Of a stretch of 14,452 nucleotides of DNA, positions 1 to 7,296 are shown in pieces. The notes under the pieces were generated by a model. The model ran no database searches. It was not told the DNA's origin and saw only the letters and a program-made list of their open reading frames with translations. Each line of letters opens with the position of its first letter. Positions within the stretch are counted from its first letter, which is position 1. The translations under genes and the position numbers were made by a program. Source of the DNA: JBKJZO01 sp046715235 (lineage in GTDB: Bacteria; Actinomycetota; Actinomycetes; BP-191). The DNA lies in contig JBKJZO010000047.1 in the NCBI GenBank assembly GCA_046715235.1, positions 1 through 14,452 of the forward strand, written 5' to 3'.

Positions 1-552
<552 letters not shown>

Positions 553-563
553 ATTTCGGGCTC

Positions 564-1439
564 CTAGCCTTCCGCGGCGAGCGCTTCGGCGCCGCCGACG
601 ATCTCGGAGATCTCGGTGGTGATCTCGGCCTGCCGCGCCCTGTTGGCGTCACGGGTCAGGATCTTGATGAGTTCATCTGCGTTGTCAGTGGCCGCCTTCA
701 TGGCGCGGCGGCGGGCGGCGTGCTCGGACGCCGCGGCGTTGAGCAGCGCGGAGAAGATGCGGCTCTCGACGTACCGGGGCAGCAGCGATTCGAGGATCGC
801 GTCGGCGTCGGGCTCGAACTCGACGTCGGCCTGCAGCCCCTGCGGCTCATCGGTCTGCGTGCCCTCGGGCGGCAGAACCGGGAGCAACTGCTGGATGACC
901 GGCGCCTGAGTCAGCATCGACTTGAACTCGGTGTAGGCGATCAGCACCCGGTCGACGTTGCCCTCGACGTAGTCGGCGGTGACCTGCTGGCCGATCTCCT
1001 TGGCGACGGTGTACGGCGGCGTGTCGCTGAAGCCCTGCCAGATGGCGCGCGGCTCGACCTTGCGGAACTTGTAGAACGACAATGCCTTGCGCCCGTAGCT
1101 GTAGACGCTGAAGTCGCTGCCGGCCCGGCGGCGTTCGGCTTCGACGAGCTTGAGGACGTTGGTGTTGTAGGCACCGGCCAGACCCCGGTCGGCTGTCACG
1201 GCGATGACCGCGACACGGCTCCCCTCGCGCGGCATCAGCAGCTCGGCGCCGCCGCCGCCGCGCTTGACCAGCTCGGCGACGATCTTGGAGATCTCGTCGG
1301 CGTACGGCTTGGCTGCTTGCGTGCGCGCCTGCGCCTTCACGATGCGCGACGCCGCGATCAGCTCCATGGCACGCGTGATCTTCTGCGTGCTCTTTACGGA
1401 GCGGATGCGCCGGCGTACTTCGCGGAGCTTGCCCGCCAT
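564..1439 (-). CDS. atpG: ATP synthase F1 subunit gamma
   Basis: Gamma is the central rotor shaft that couples c-ring rotation to conformational change in alpha3-beta3. The 291-residue protein has the family's N-terminal helix (REVRRRIRSVKSTQKITRAM, residues 6-25), the DRGLAGAYN segment near residue 85, and the conserved C-terminal helix ending RQAEITTEISEIVGGAEAL. Its length is usual for an actinobacterial gamma, which is slightly longer than that of E. coli. The ATG shares its A with the last base of the atpA stop (TAATG), so its translation probably depends on ribosomes finishing atpA. atpD follows after 11 bases. No anomalies were seen. Confidence 0.98.
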   Translation of the reverse strand: MAGKLREVRRRIRSVKSTQKITRAMELIAASRIVKAQARTQAAKPYADEISKIVAELVKRGGGGAELLMPREGSRVAVIAVTADRGLAGAYNTNVLKLVEAERRRAGSDFSVYSYGRKALSFYKFRKVEPRAIWQGFSDTPPYTVAKEIGQQVTADYVEGNVDRVLIAYTEFKSMLTQAPVIQQLLPVLPPEGTQTDEPQGLQADVEFEPDADAILESLLPRYVESRIFSALLNAAASEHAARRRAMKAATDNADELIKILTRDANRARQAEITTEISEIVGGAEALAAEG

Positions 1440-3112
1440 TAGAGGTCAGTCCCCGCCTTGTCTGGTGCGCTGGGGTCGGCGGGACCACGGCCGTCACGAA
1501 CGCGCATGTGGCCTTCCTGGTCGCGTTCTTCCTGAGCGCGTTCCTCGGCGATCCGGCTAGCGATCTCGTCGGGGTCCTGGTCGAAGCGCGCGATGGTCGC
1601 GTCGGCAGCGGCTTTCAGCCGCGACGCCACCTCGTCGAGGGCGACGTTGGTGTCGAGCAGCTCGAGCAGCTCGGCGTCCTTGGTGCTGATCTCGTCGAGG
1701 AGAGCCGCGTTGAATTCCCGCGTCTGCTCGATGGAGATCGAGTCGAGGTAGCCATTGGTCGCGGCCCAGATGATGGCCACCTGCACGGACAGACGCACCG
1801 GCTCGTACTGCGGCTGCTTGAGCACTTCGACGAGCCGGTTGCCGCGGTCGAGCTGAGCCTGGGATGCCTTGTCGAGGTCGGAACCGAAGGCCGCGAACGC
1901 CTCCAGCTCGCGGAACTGCGCGAGGTCCAGGCGCAGCGTGCCCGCGACCTTCTTCATCGCCTTCGTCTGCGCGTTACCGCCGACTCGGGAGACCGAGATG
2001 CCGACGTTGATGGCCGGCCGGACGCCCTGGAAGAACAGGTCGGTCTCGAGGAAGATCTGCCCGTCGGTGATGGAGATGACGTTGGTCGGGATGTAGGCCG
2101 ACACGTCACCACCGCGGGTCTCGATCAGCGGCAGCGCTGTCATCGAGCCGCCACCGAGGTCGTCGGACAGCTTCGCGGCGCGCTCGAGCAACCGGGAGTG
2201 AAGGTAAAAGACGTCGCCCGGGTAGGCCTCGCGGCCCGGCGGGCGGCGCAGCAGCAGCGACAGGGTGCGGTAGGCGACGGCCTGCTTCGACAGGTCGTCG
2301 TACACGATCAGGGCAGCCTTGCCTTCGTACATCCAGTGCGCCCCGATCGCGGCACCGGAGTAGGGGGCGAGGTACTGGAACGGTGCGGGCGTCGACGCGG
2401 CCGCGCTGACGACGACGGTGTAGTCCATCGCGCCGGCCTCGGTCAGCGTCGCGACGATCTCGGCGACCGTCGACGCCTTCTGCCCGACGGCGACGTAAAT
2501 GCAGCGAACTTCCTTGTCGGTGCCCCAGAACCGGCGCTGGTTGATGATCGCGTCGATGGCGATGGCGGTCTTGCCGGTCTGCCGGTCGCCGATGATGAGC
2601 TGGCGCTGGCCGCGGCCGACCGGCGTGATCGCGTCGATGGCCTTGACGCCGGTGAGCAGCGGCTCCTTGACCGGCTGGCGCTGGACGACGGACGCGGCCT
2701 GCACCTCGAGGCGGCGGACCTCGGTGCTGGCGATCGGGCCCTTGCCGTCGATCGGCGCGCCGAGCGCGTCGACGACGCGGCCGCGCATCGCGTCGCCGAC
2801 GGGGATCTCCAGGATGCGGCCCGTCAGCTTGACCTGCGCGCCCTCTTCGATGACCGCCGCGTCGCCGAGGACGACGGCGCCGATCTGGTCCTCTTCGAGG
2901 TTGAGCGCGAGGGCCTGGATCGTGCCGGCCGCGGAGTGGATCTCGAGGATCTCGTTGGCCATGCACTGCGGCAGCCCGGAGATGCGGGCGATGCCGTCGC
3001 CGGCTTCGAGGACGCGGCCGACCTCCTCACGCTGCATGCTCGGCGCGTAGTCACTGGCGGCCTGACGCAGCGCCGCGGCGATCTCCTCCGGGCGGATGCT
3101 CAGCTCTGTCAT
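1439..3112 (-). CDS. atpA: ATP synthase F1 subunit alpha, with C-terminal extension
   Basis: This is the regulatory nucleotide-binding subunit of F1 (557 residues). The beta-barrel domain is at about 25-95, Walker A GDRQTGKT at 175-182, a Walker B-type strand AALIVYDD at 266-273, and the SRVGGNAQ segment with the arginine finger (R376) at 375-382. I chose the ATG at 3112-3110 because GGAG (3121-3124) stands eight bases upstream and MTELSIRPEE is a typical family start. The GTG at 3151 would add 13 atypical residues. After the helical C-terminal domain there is a charged tail of about 45 residues (from about 512), rich in E, R and D. E. coli alpha lacks it, whereas mycobacterial alphas carry a tail known to restrain ATP hydrolysis. 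The stop overlaps the atpG start. Confidence 0.98.
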   Translation of the reverse strand: MTELSIRPEEIAAALRQAASDYAPSMQREEVGRVLEAGDGIARISGLPQCMANEILEIHSAAGTIQALALNLEEDQIGAVVLGDAAVIEEGAQVKLTGRILEIPVGDAMRGRVVDALGAPIDGKGPIASTEVRRLEVQAASVVQRQPVKEPLLTGVKAIDAITPVGRGQRQLIIGDRQTGKTAIAIDAIINQRRFWGTDKEVRCIYVAVGQKASTVAEIVATLTEAGAMDYTVVVSAAASTPAPFQYLAPYSGAAIGAHWMYEGKAALIVYDDLSKQAVAYRTLSLLLRRPPGREAYPGDVFYLHSRLLERAAKLSDDLGGGSMTALPLIETRGGDVSAYIPTNVISITDGQIFLETDLFFQGVRPAINVGISVSRVGGNAQTKAMKKVAGTLRLDLAQFRELEAFAAFGSDLDKASQAQLDRGNRLVEVLKQPQYEPVRLSVQVAIIWAATNGYLDSISIEQTREFNAALLDEISTKDAELLELLDTNVALDEVASRLKAAADATIARFDQDPDEIASRIAEERAQEERDQEGHMRVRDGRGPADPSAPDKAGTDL

Positions 3113-3165
3113 CTCTGTATCTCCAACGCTGCTGGTAAGCGGGGCGTGCACATTGGTGGCGGCGG

Positions 3166-3702
3166 TCAGCCGGCCGTGAGGTTGGCGCGAAGGGTTTCCA
3201 AGCGCCGGCGGACGCTGCCGTCGTAAACCTCGTCACCGATCGTCGTGACGACGCCACCGATAACACTTGGGTCGACGATGACCTTGACGTCGATCGGGCG
3301 GCCCTTCGACTTGGTGAGCACCTCGACCAACCGCGCCCGCTGGTCGGCGGAGATGGGTTCGGCCACGCGCACCTCGGCGATGGCGGCTTCGCCCTCCGCG
3401 GTCGCGCGCGCGGCGAACGCATCGATGATTCGGGTCAGGTCACGCGCCTTGCCGGACGCGACGAGCAGGTTGAGCAGCTGCGCGGTGACCGGGTGCGCAC
3501 GGCCGTCGAGCAGCGTGTTGACGACGGACGCCTTCGACTCGGCGGACGACGCCGGATCGGTCAGCGCGCTGCGCAGCTCGGGCGCCGCGTCGACTGCGCG
3601 GCTGAAGCGGAACAGCTCGTCGCGCACGCGCTCGACGACGCCCTCGGCGCGGGCCACCTCGAACAACGCGCCGGCGTACCCGTCGATCTGTGTGTCACTC
3701 AT
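3166..3702 (-). CDS. atpH: ATP synthase F1 subunit delta
   Basis: Delta joins the top of the alpha3-beta3 hexamer to the peripheral stalk formed by b. The 178 residues have the normal family length: an N-terminal helical bundle (about 1-110) starting YAGALFEVARAEG, then the C-terminal signature DPSVIGGVVTTIGDEVYDGS near residues 143-162. The protein is therefore a free delta, not the roughly 445-residue b-delta fusion of mycobacteria, which argues against a mycobacterial host. It begins 12 bases after atpF ends. A 53-base gap precedes atpA, the widest gap within the atpB-to-atpD run. The gap holds the atpA Shine-Dalgarno and nothing else I could recognise. Confidence 0.97.
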   Translation of the reverse strand: MSDTQIDGYAGALFEVARAEGVVERVRDELFRFSRAVDAAPELRSALTDPASSAESKASVVNTLLDGRAHPVTAQLLNLLVASGKARDLTRIIDAFAARATAEGEAAIAEVRVAEPISADQRARLVEVLTKSKGRPIDVKVIVDPSVIGGVVTTIGDEVYDGSVRRRLETLRANLTAG

Positions 3703-3714
3703 CGGTCTGCCCCG

Positions 3715-4263
3715 CTACCGCGAGCTCGTCGCGAGCTCGGTGATGTAGGAGTCGACCAGCGCGCGCTGCGCATCGGAGTCGAGTGACTTGCCGACGACGC
3801 GGCTCGCCAGCTCGATCGACAGACCGGCCAGCTCGGCACGCAGCGCGGTGATGGCGCGGTCGCGCTCGCTGGCGATGTCGGACTGGGCACGGGCGACGAT
3901 CTGCTGCGCCTCGACCTCGGCCCGGCCCCTCGCATCGGCGACGATCTGCTCGCCGGTACGGCGACCCTCGTCGATGATGCGCTGTGCCTGAGCTTGGGCG
4001 TCGGCCAGCTTCGCGCGGTATTCGGCGAGCACTCCGTCGGCCTCCGCCTTCGTCGCCTCAGCTTGCCGCAGGCTCCCTGTCAGCGCCGCCTCGCGCGCCG
4101 CGAGTGTGGCCTGCAGTTTCGGCCACGCGACTTTGTAGAGGATGGCAAGGAGCACGAAGAAGAAAACCGCGGCCCACGCCGACTCGGCCCAGACGGGGAC
4201 GGTCGGGCCGAATTCCTCGTGTGGAGGAGTCACTTCAGCCGCGAGTACCAGGACGTTGAGCAC
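3715..4263 (-). CDS. atpF: ATP synthase Fo subunit b
   Basis: Subunit b is the membrane-anchored peripheral stalk that holds F1 static against the rotor. The 182-residue protein starts with a short outside segment. It then has one transmembrane helix at about residues 28-46 (AWAAVFFFVLLAILYKVAWP) and a long Ala/Glu/Arg-rich amphipathic coiled coil from about 50 to 165. The C-terminal VDSYITELATSSR is delta-contacting in the family. The start is GTG at 4263-4261, with a GAAGGAA-type ribosome site just upstream. A normal single-domain b followed by a normal delta is the ancestral arrangement. Confidence 0.96.
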   Translation of the reverse strand: MLNVLVLAAEVTPPHEEFGPTVPVWAESAWAAVFFFVLLAILYKVAWPKLQATLAAREAALTGSLRQAEATKAEADGVLAEYRAKLADAQAQAQRIIDEGRRTGEQIVADARGRAEVEAQQIVARAQSDIASERDRAITALRAELAGLSIELASRVVGKSLDSDAQRALVDSYITELATSSR

Positions 4264-4294
4264 GGGAGTTCCTTCTCTACGGGTCGAATGCGGC

Positions 4295-4546
4295 TTAGCT
4301 GATGATGAACGCGAGGGCGAGGCCGAAGATCGCCAGCGCCTCGACCAGGCCGATGCCGACGAACATCATCGTGCGCAGCGTGCCGGCAGCTTCGGGCTGG
4401 CGCGCCACGGCGGAGATCGTCTGGCCGACGAGGTAGCCGATGCCGATGCCGGGGCCGATGGCGGCGAGGCCGTAGACCAGGCCGCGTCCGATCACCTGGT
4501 TGGGGTTGGTGGTCGTGGCTTCCTGTGCGAGTTGCACGAAGTCCAT
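4295..4546 (-). CDS. atpE: ATP synthase Fo subunit c
   Basis: Subunit c forms the proton-translocating rotor ring. The 83-residue hairpin has helix 1 (about 20-46) with the glycine motif GPGIGIG (31-37), the polar loop ARQP (48-51) that touches gamma and epsilon, and helix 2 (about 57-82) with the essential carboxylate E69 in GLVEALAIFG. A single carboxylate with no sodium-ligand residues nearby suggests proton rather than Na+ coupling (inference). The ATG at 4546 was chosen because the protein then begins MDFVQLAQEA. The same frame stays open upstream to 4750 only as an overlap with atpB. The ribosome site is a weak AGAGAG-rich tract. Confidence 0.97.
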   Translation of the reverse strand: MDFVQLAQEATTTNPNQVIGRGLVYGLAAIGPGIGIGYLVGQTISAVARQPEAAGTLRTMMFVGIGLVEALAIFGLALAFIIS

Positions 4547-4590
4547 TGCTGTTCTCTCTCTTTCGTCCCGGGGGTTGGAGCCTTGTCTGC

Positions 4591-5355
4591 TTAGTGCTCG
4601 GGGTGGACCGCGCCACCGATGTACAGCGCCGTGAGGATCGTGAAGATGAACGCCTGCAGGAAACCGACGAACAGCTCGAAGCCGGTGAGCCCGACGCCGA
4701 TGGCGACGGCGAACGGGAGGAAGACGGCCTTGGGCGAGGATGTCGTCCACAGGCTCATCGCTAGCACAGCGACCAGGCTCAGGATGAGGTGGCCGGCGAG
4801 CATGTTGAACGTGAGACGCAACGTGAGCGTCACCGGGCGGATGACCAGGATCGAGAGGAACTCGATCGGTGTCAGCAGGACGTACATGAACTTCGGCACG
4901 CCCGGCGGGAAGAAGATGCCCTTGAAGTAGGCACCCACGCCCTGCGCTTTGAGGCCCTGGAAGTTGAACACCAGGTAGGTGATGACCGCGAAGGTCAGCG
5001 GTACGGCGATCCTCGAGGTCGCGGGGAACGCGACGCCCGGGAAGATCTCCATCAGGTTGAAGGCGAAGATCAGCAGGAACAGCGTAGCCAGGTATGGGAC
5101 GAACTTCTCACCGCCGTGACCGATCGTCTGCTCGGCGATGTCCTTGCGGACGAAACCGAGAACCGCCTCGCCGACCATCTGGTAGCGGCTTGGCACGACG
5201 GCCTGCTTGTTGAACGCGGTGAGCATGAAGGCCGAGACCAGGGTGAACGCGATGAGCATCGAGAGAACCGGCCAGCTCAGGAACGGAACGCCCCAAAGAC
5301 CGGTCTGGAAGTCGAAAAGCTCACCCAGAGTGGGCACGCCCTCGGCGACAACCAT
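4591..5355 (-). CDS. atpB: ATP synthase Fo subunit a
   Basis: Subunit a provides the two proton half-channels beside the c-ring. The 254-residue membrane protein has five to six hydrophobic segments. The essential arginine is R180, in VTLTLRLTFNMLAGHL (175-190), and the polar residues of the last helices include E227 and Q234 in GFELFVGFLQAFIF. Where many families read RLFGNM, this protein reads RLTFNM. The same stretch is variable among Actinobacteria, and the functional R and N are kept. The ATG at 5355 lies 13 bases after the atpI stop. The ribosome site is a GAAGGG tract overlapping that stop, which indicates coupling. Confidence 0.97.
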   Translation of the reverse strand: MVVAEGVPTLGELFDFQTGLWGVPFLSWPVLSMLIAFTLVSAFMLTAFNKQAVVPSRYQMVGEAVLGFVRKDIAEQTIGHGGEKFVPYLATLFLLIFAFNLMEIFPGVAFPATSRIAVPLTFAVITYLVFNFQGLKAQGVGAYFKGIFFPPGVPKFMYVLLTPIEFLSILVIRPVTLTLRLTFNMLAGHLILSLVAVLAMSLWTTSSPKAVFLPFAVAIGVGLTGFELFVGFLQAFIFTILTALYIGGAVHPEH

Positions 5356-5368
5356 TCAGCTACACCCT

Positions 5369-5785
5369 TCAGTTCAGCGGGCCGACGACAGTCGGCCCGC
5401 GCAGCACGAGCCGGCTCTGCGCCACCATCAGGAACATCTCAGCCCCGCACACGGACAGCACGACGGGGCGCGACGGTAGATCCAACCAGAGGACTGCCAC
5501 CGCGATCGCAGCGGCCAGCAGGAGAAGCCGGAGCGGCAGTGCGATGAGCACCTTACCGATTGCGATGCCCTTCTGCGTAGCCGCGCCACTGGCGGAGATC
5601 CACGCCGCTGCGACACCGTTGATCCCGACCGCGGCTACGCCCCACACAGCTCCTGCGGCGCCAGAGAGTCCGGACGTCGCGGCAGCGATGGTCACAGCGG
5701 GCACCGCGCAGATCGGCGCGGTCCAGGCGGCTGCCCGAATGAGCCGCCGGTCAAGGAAGACCTCAGGAGCATCAGTGCTGGGCAC
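5369..5785 (-). CDS. atpI: AtpI-like ATP synthase accessory membrane protein
   Basis: This is a 138-residue membrane protein with four predicted transmembrane segments, at about 18-38, 43-64, 78-101 and 106-124. Its sequence is poorly conserved, so the assignment rests on topology, size and position. AtpI-family proteins with four helices sit directly before atpB and are reported to help c-ring assembly or to form an Mg2+/Ca2+ channel with AtpZ. The likely start is GTG at 5785-5783, with AGGCGG upstream, overlapping the preceding gene by 14 bases. An ATG touching the preceding stop (TGATG at 5774-5770) is in another frame and does not give this protein. Symbol and role are inferred from context. 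Confidence 0.72.
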   Translation of the reverse strand: MPSTDAPEVFLDRRLIRAAAWTAPICAVPAVTIAAATSGLSGAAGAVWGVAAVGINGVAAAWISASGAATQKGIAIGKVLIALPLRLLLLAAAIAVAVLWLDLPSRPVVLSVCGAEMFLMVAQSRLVLRGPTVVGPLN

Positions 5786-6002
5786 GGGCCGCCTGCTTGC
5801 GTGCGGCTAGCTCTTTCTCAGCGTGATCGACTTTTTTGACCATGAGGTAGATGCCCAGCACCATGCCCAGGATCAGACCACCGAAGAAGAAGACATGCCC
5901 GGTGTCGAGCCAGGCGTCCACCGCCCAGCCGAGTCCGCCGTACAGAGCGACTGCGGTCACGAACTCGACGACGACGATCCACGCCGAATCCAGGTCACTC
6001 AT
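5772..6002 (-). CDS. AtpZ/AtpI-family small membrane protein, first gene of the atp operon
   Basis: This 76-residue protein has two transmembrane helices (about 9-31 and 37-56), a Gly-rich second helix GGLILGMVLGIYLM and a basic cytoplasmic tail KKVDHAEKELAARKQ. The pattern matches the AtpZ (ATPase gene 1) family found upstream of atpI-atpB. I prefer the ATG at 6002 because MSDLDSAW fits the family and the predicted transcription start (near 6030) leaves a sensible leader. An in-frame ATG at 6026 would add eight residues but leave almost no leader. Neither start has a strong Shine-Dalgarno. The proposed role is in c-ring assembly or divalent cation supply to the synthase, known only from other bacteria. 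Confidence 0.75.
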   Translation of the reverse strand: MSDLDSAWIVVVEFVTAVALYGGLGWAVDAWLDTGHVFFFGGLILGMVLGIYLMVKKVDHAEKELAARKQAARAQH

Positions 6003-6036
6003 GTGAGACCGTCGCGTCGCCTGCATGTCGCCGCGG

Positions 6037-6066
6037 AGGTTAACAGTCGCAAAACGACAGGGTCAA
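6037..6066 (-). promoter_or_regulatory. Predicted sigma-70-type promoter of the atp operon
   Basis: Read on the minus strand, TTGACC (6066-6061) and TAACCT (6042-6037) are separated by 18 bases. They match a -35 TTGAC and an actinobacterial -10 TAnnnT. Transcription would start near 6030, about 28 bases before the favoured first start codon. This is a prediction from sequence only. Confidence 0.5.
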
Positions 6067-6125
6067 AACGCCCCAGGCGCCGTTTCCGCAGGTCAGAGGC
6101 CCAATCAGCGCACTGTTCTCCAAAC

Positions 6126-6143
6126 TTGTGAAGATTTTCACAA
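6126..6143. promoter_or_regulatory. CRP/GlxR-type operator upstream of the atp operon
   Basis: TTGTGAAGATTTTCACAA is a perfect 7-bp inverted repeat with a 4-base spacer. It contains TGTGA-N6-TCACA (6127-6142), exactly the consensus bound by cAMP-dependent CRP-family regulators such as mycobacterial Crp and corynebacterial GlxR. It overlaps the wecA stop codon (6140-6138) and is centred about 104 bp upstream of the predicted atp transcription start. A weak AT-rich hairpin terminator for wecA is the alternative, but the short stem and missing T-tract make that less likely. Confidence 0.6.
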
Positions 6144-7268
6144 ACTGGAACCGGTACCGCTGCCTCGGAGGGGCGGGCGGGTGCGCAACTTGGGGAAGTT
6201 GCTCACGACCAGAGCGAGCATGGCGATCGACCCGACGACGAGGCCAACGAGTCCAGGCCTGACGAACTTCATGGCGACGCCACCGAACGCGACGATCGCC
6301 GCCCACAGGTAGAGGATCAGCACCGCCCGCCGGTGCGAATGGCCGATCTCGAGCAACCGGTGATGCAGGTGCTGCTTGTCGGGCGCGTACACGGGGCGGC
6401 CGGAAAGAGCACGTCTGGCGATGGCGAGCAGCAGGTCGACGAACGGTACGGCGAGCACGAGCGCCGGGATGAGCAGCGGGAAGAACAGCGCGGCAACCTC
6501 TTGGGCCTTCTGGTCGATGAACAGGTTGGCCTTCGCCGTGCCTGACGTGGTGGCGGCAGCGAGCATCAGGCCGAGCAGCATCGACCCCGAATCGCCCATG
6601 AAGATCCGTGCGGGGTTGAAGTTGTGCGGGAGGAACCCGACGCACACACCGGCAAGCACCGCGCTGATGAGAGTCGCCGGCTGGGCCGCCGATGCCTGGT
6701 GCACGTGCGAAAGCTCGTAGCTGTAAGCGAAAAAGGCGAGCGCGGCGATCGCGACGACACCCGCGGCCAAACCGTCGAGGCCGTCGATGAAGTTGATCGA
6801 GTTGACCATCAGCAGGGCCAGCACGATGGTCAGCGGCACCGCCTCAGGACCCAGCGGCAGGATCTCCTTGGACCCGGGCAACCAGATCTGCGCGATCTGC
6901 ACGCCGAGCAGCACCAGCAGGCCGATCGCGAACGTCTGACCGGCCAGCTTGGTCAGCGCGTCGAGGCCCCAGCGGTCGTCGACCGCACCCACCAGTGCGA
7001 TGACTCCCCCGGCGATCAGAACCGCCTTGACCTCGGGCTCGCCCTGCAGGCCGGCGCGCAGGTTGGGCAGGTTCTGCGCCACGATCATCGCGACGACCAC
7101 GCCGCCGTACATCGCGATGCCGCCGAGTCGCGGCGTGGGGATCGCGTGTACGTCTCGGTCGCGGGGCTGGTTCATGGCCCCGACGCGTACGGCGAGCAGT
7201 CGGGTCAGCGGAGTGAACAGGTATGTAGCGGCTGCGGCGATCGCGAAGACGAGCGCGTACTCGCGCAT
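6138..7268 (-). CDS. wecA: Polyprenyl-phosphate N-acetylglucosamine-1-phosphate transferase (WecA family)
   Basis: The enzyme transfers GlcNAc-1-phosphate from UDP-GlcNAc to a membrane polyprenyl phosphate, the first lipid-linked step for cell-wall linker and teichoic or arabinogalactan-type polymers. The 376 residues contain about eleven hydrophobic segments and all family motifs: VDD (D97, D98), NSINFIDGLDG (156-166), MGDSG (224-228) and the HLHHR loop (300-304) of GlcNAc-specific members. The ATG at 7268 has an AGAGGCGG ribosome site. The gene lies 28 bases after glyA, so it probably ends the translation operon. The same place before atp is held by wecA (rfe) in mycobacteria. It could also be called TagO by Gram-positive usage. 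Confidence 0.93.
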   Translation of the reverse strand: MREYALVFAIAAAATYLFTPLTRLLAVRVGAMNQPRDRDVHAIPTPRLGGIAMYGGVVVAMIVAQNLPNLRAGLQGEPEVKAVLIAGGVIALVGAVDDRWGLDALTKLAGQTFAIGLLVLLGVQIAQIWLPGSKEILPLGPEAVPLTIVLALLMVNSINFIDGLDGLAAGVVAIAALAFFAYSYELSHVHQASAAQPATLISAVLAGVCVGFLPHNFNPARIFMGDSGSMLLGLMLAAATTSGTAKANLFIDQKAQEVAALFFPLLIPALVLAVPFVDLLLAIARRALSGRPVYAPDKQHLHHRLLEIGHSHRRAVLILYLWAAIVAFGGVAMKFVRPGLVGLVVGSIAMLALVVSNFPKLRTRPPLRGSGTGSSL

Positions 7269-7296
7269 TGCCGCCTCTCTCAGTCCGGCCGGGCTA

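Noticed and set aside
1508..3226. A 572-codon plus-strand open frame opposite atpA.
   Set aside because: It mirrors the codon periodicity of atpA in GC-rich DNA, has an Arg/Asp/Val-biased low-information translation, and no ribosome site or motif.
4547..4750. An N-terminal extension of atpE.
   Set aside because: The longer frame overlaps atpB and adds Arg/Pro-rich sequence unlike subunit c; the 83-residue form is canonical.
5770..5774. TGATG overlap suggesting an ATG start for the AtpI-like gene.
   Set aside because: That ATG is in a different frame from the membrane protein and gives no recognisable product; the GTG at 5785 gives the full four-helix protein.
6126..6143. Reading the palindrome as the intrinsic terminator of wecA.
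   Set aside because: The 7-bp stem is mostly A-T pairs and is followed by no T-run; the exact TGTGA-N6-TCACA pattern is better explained as an operator.
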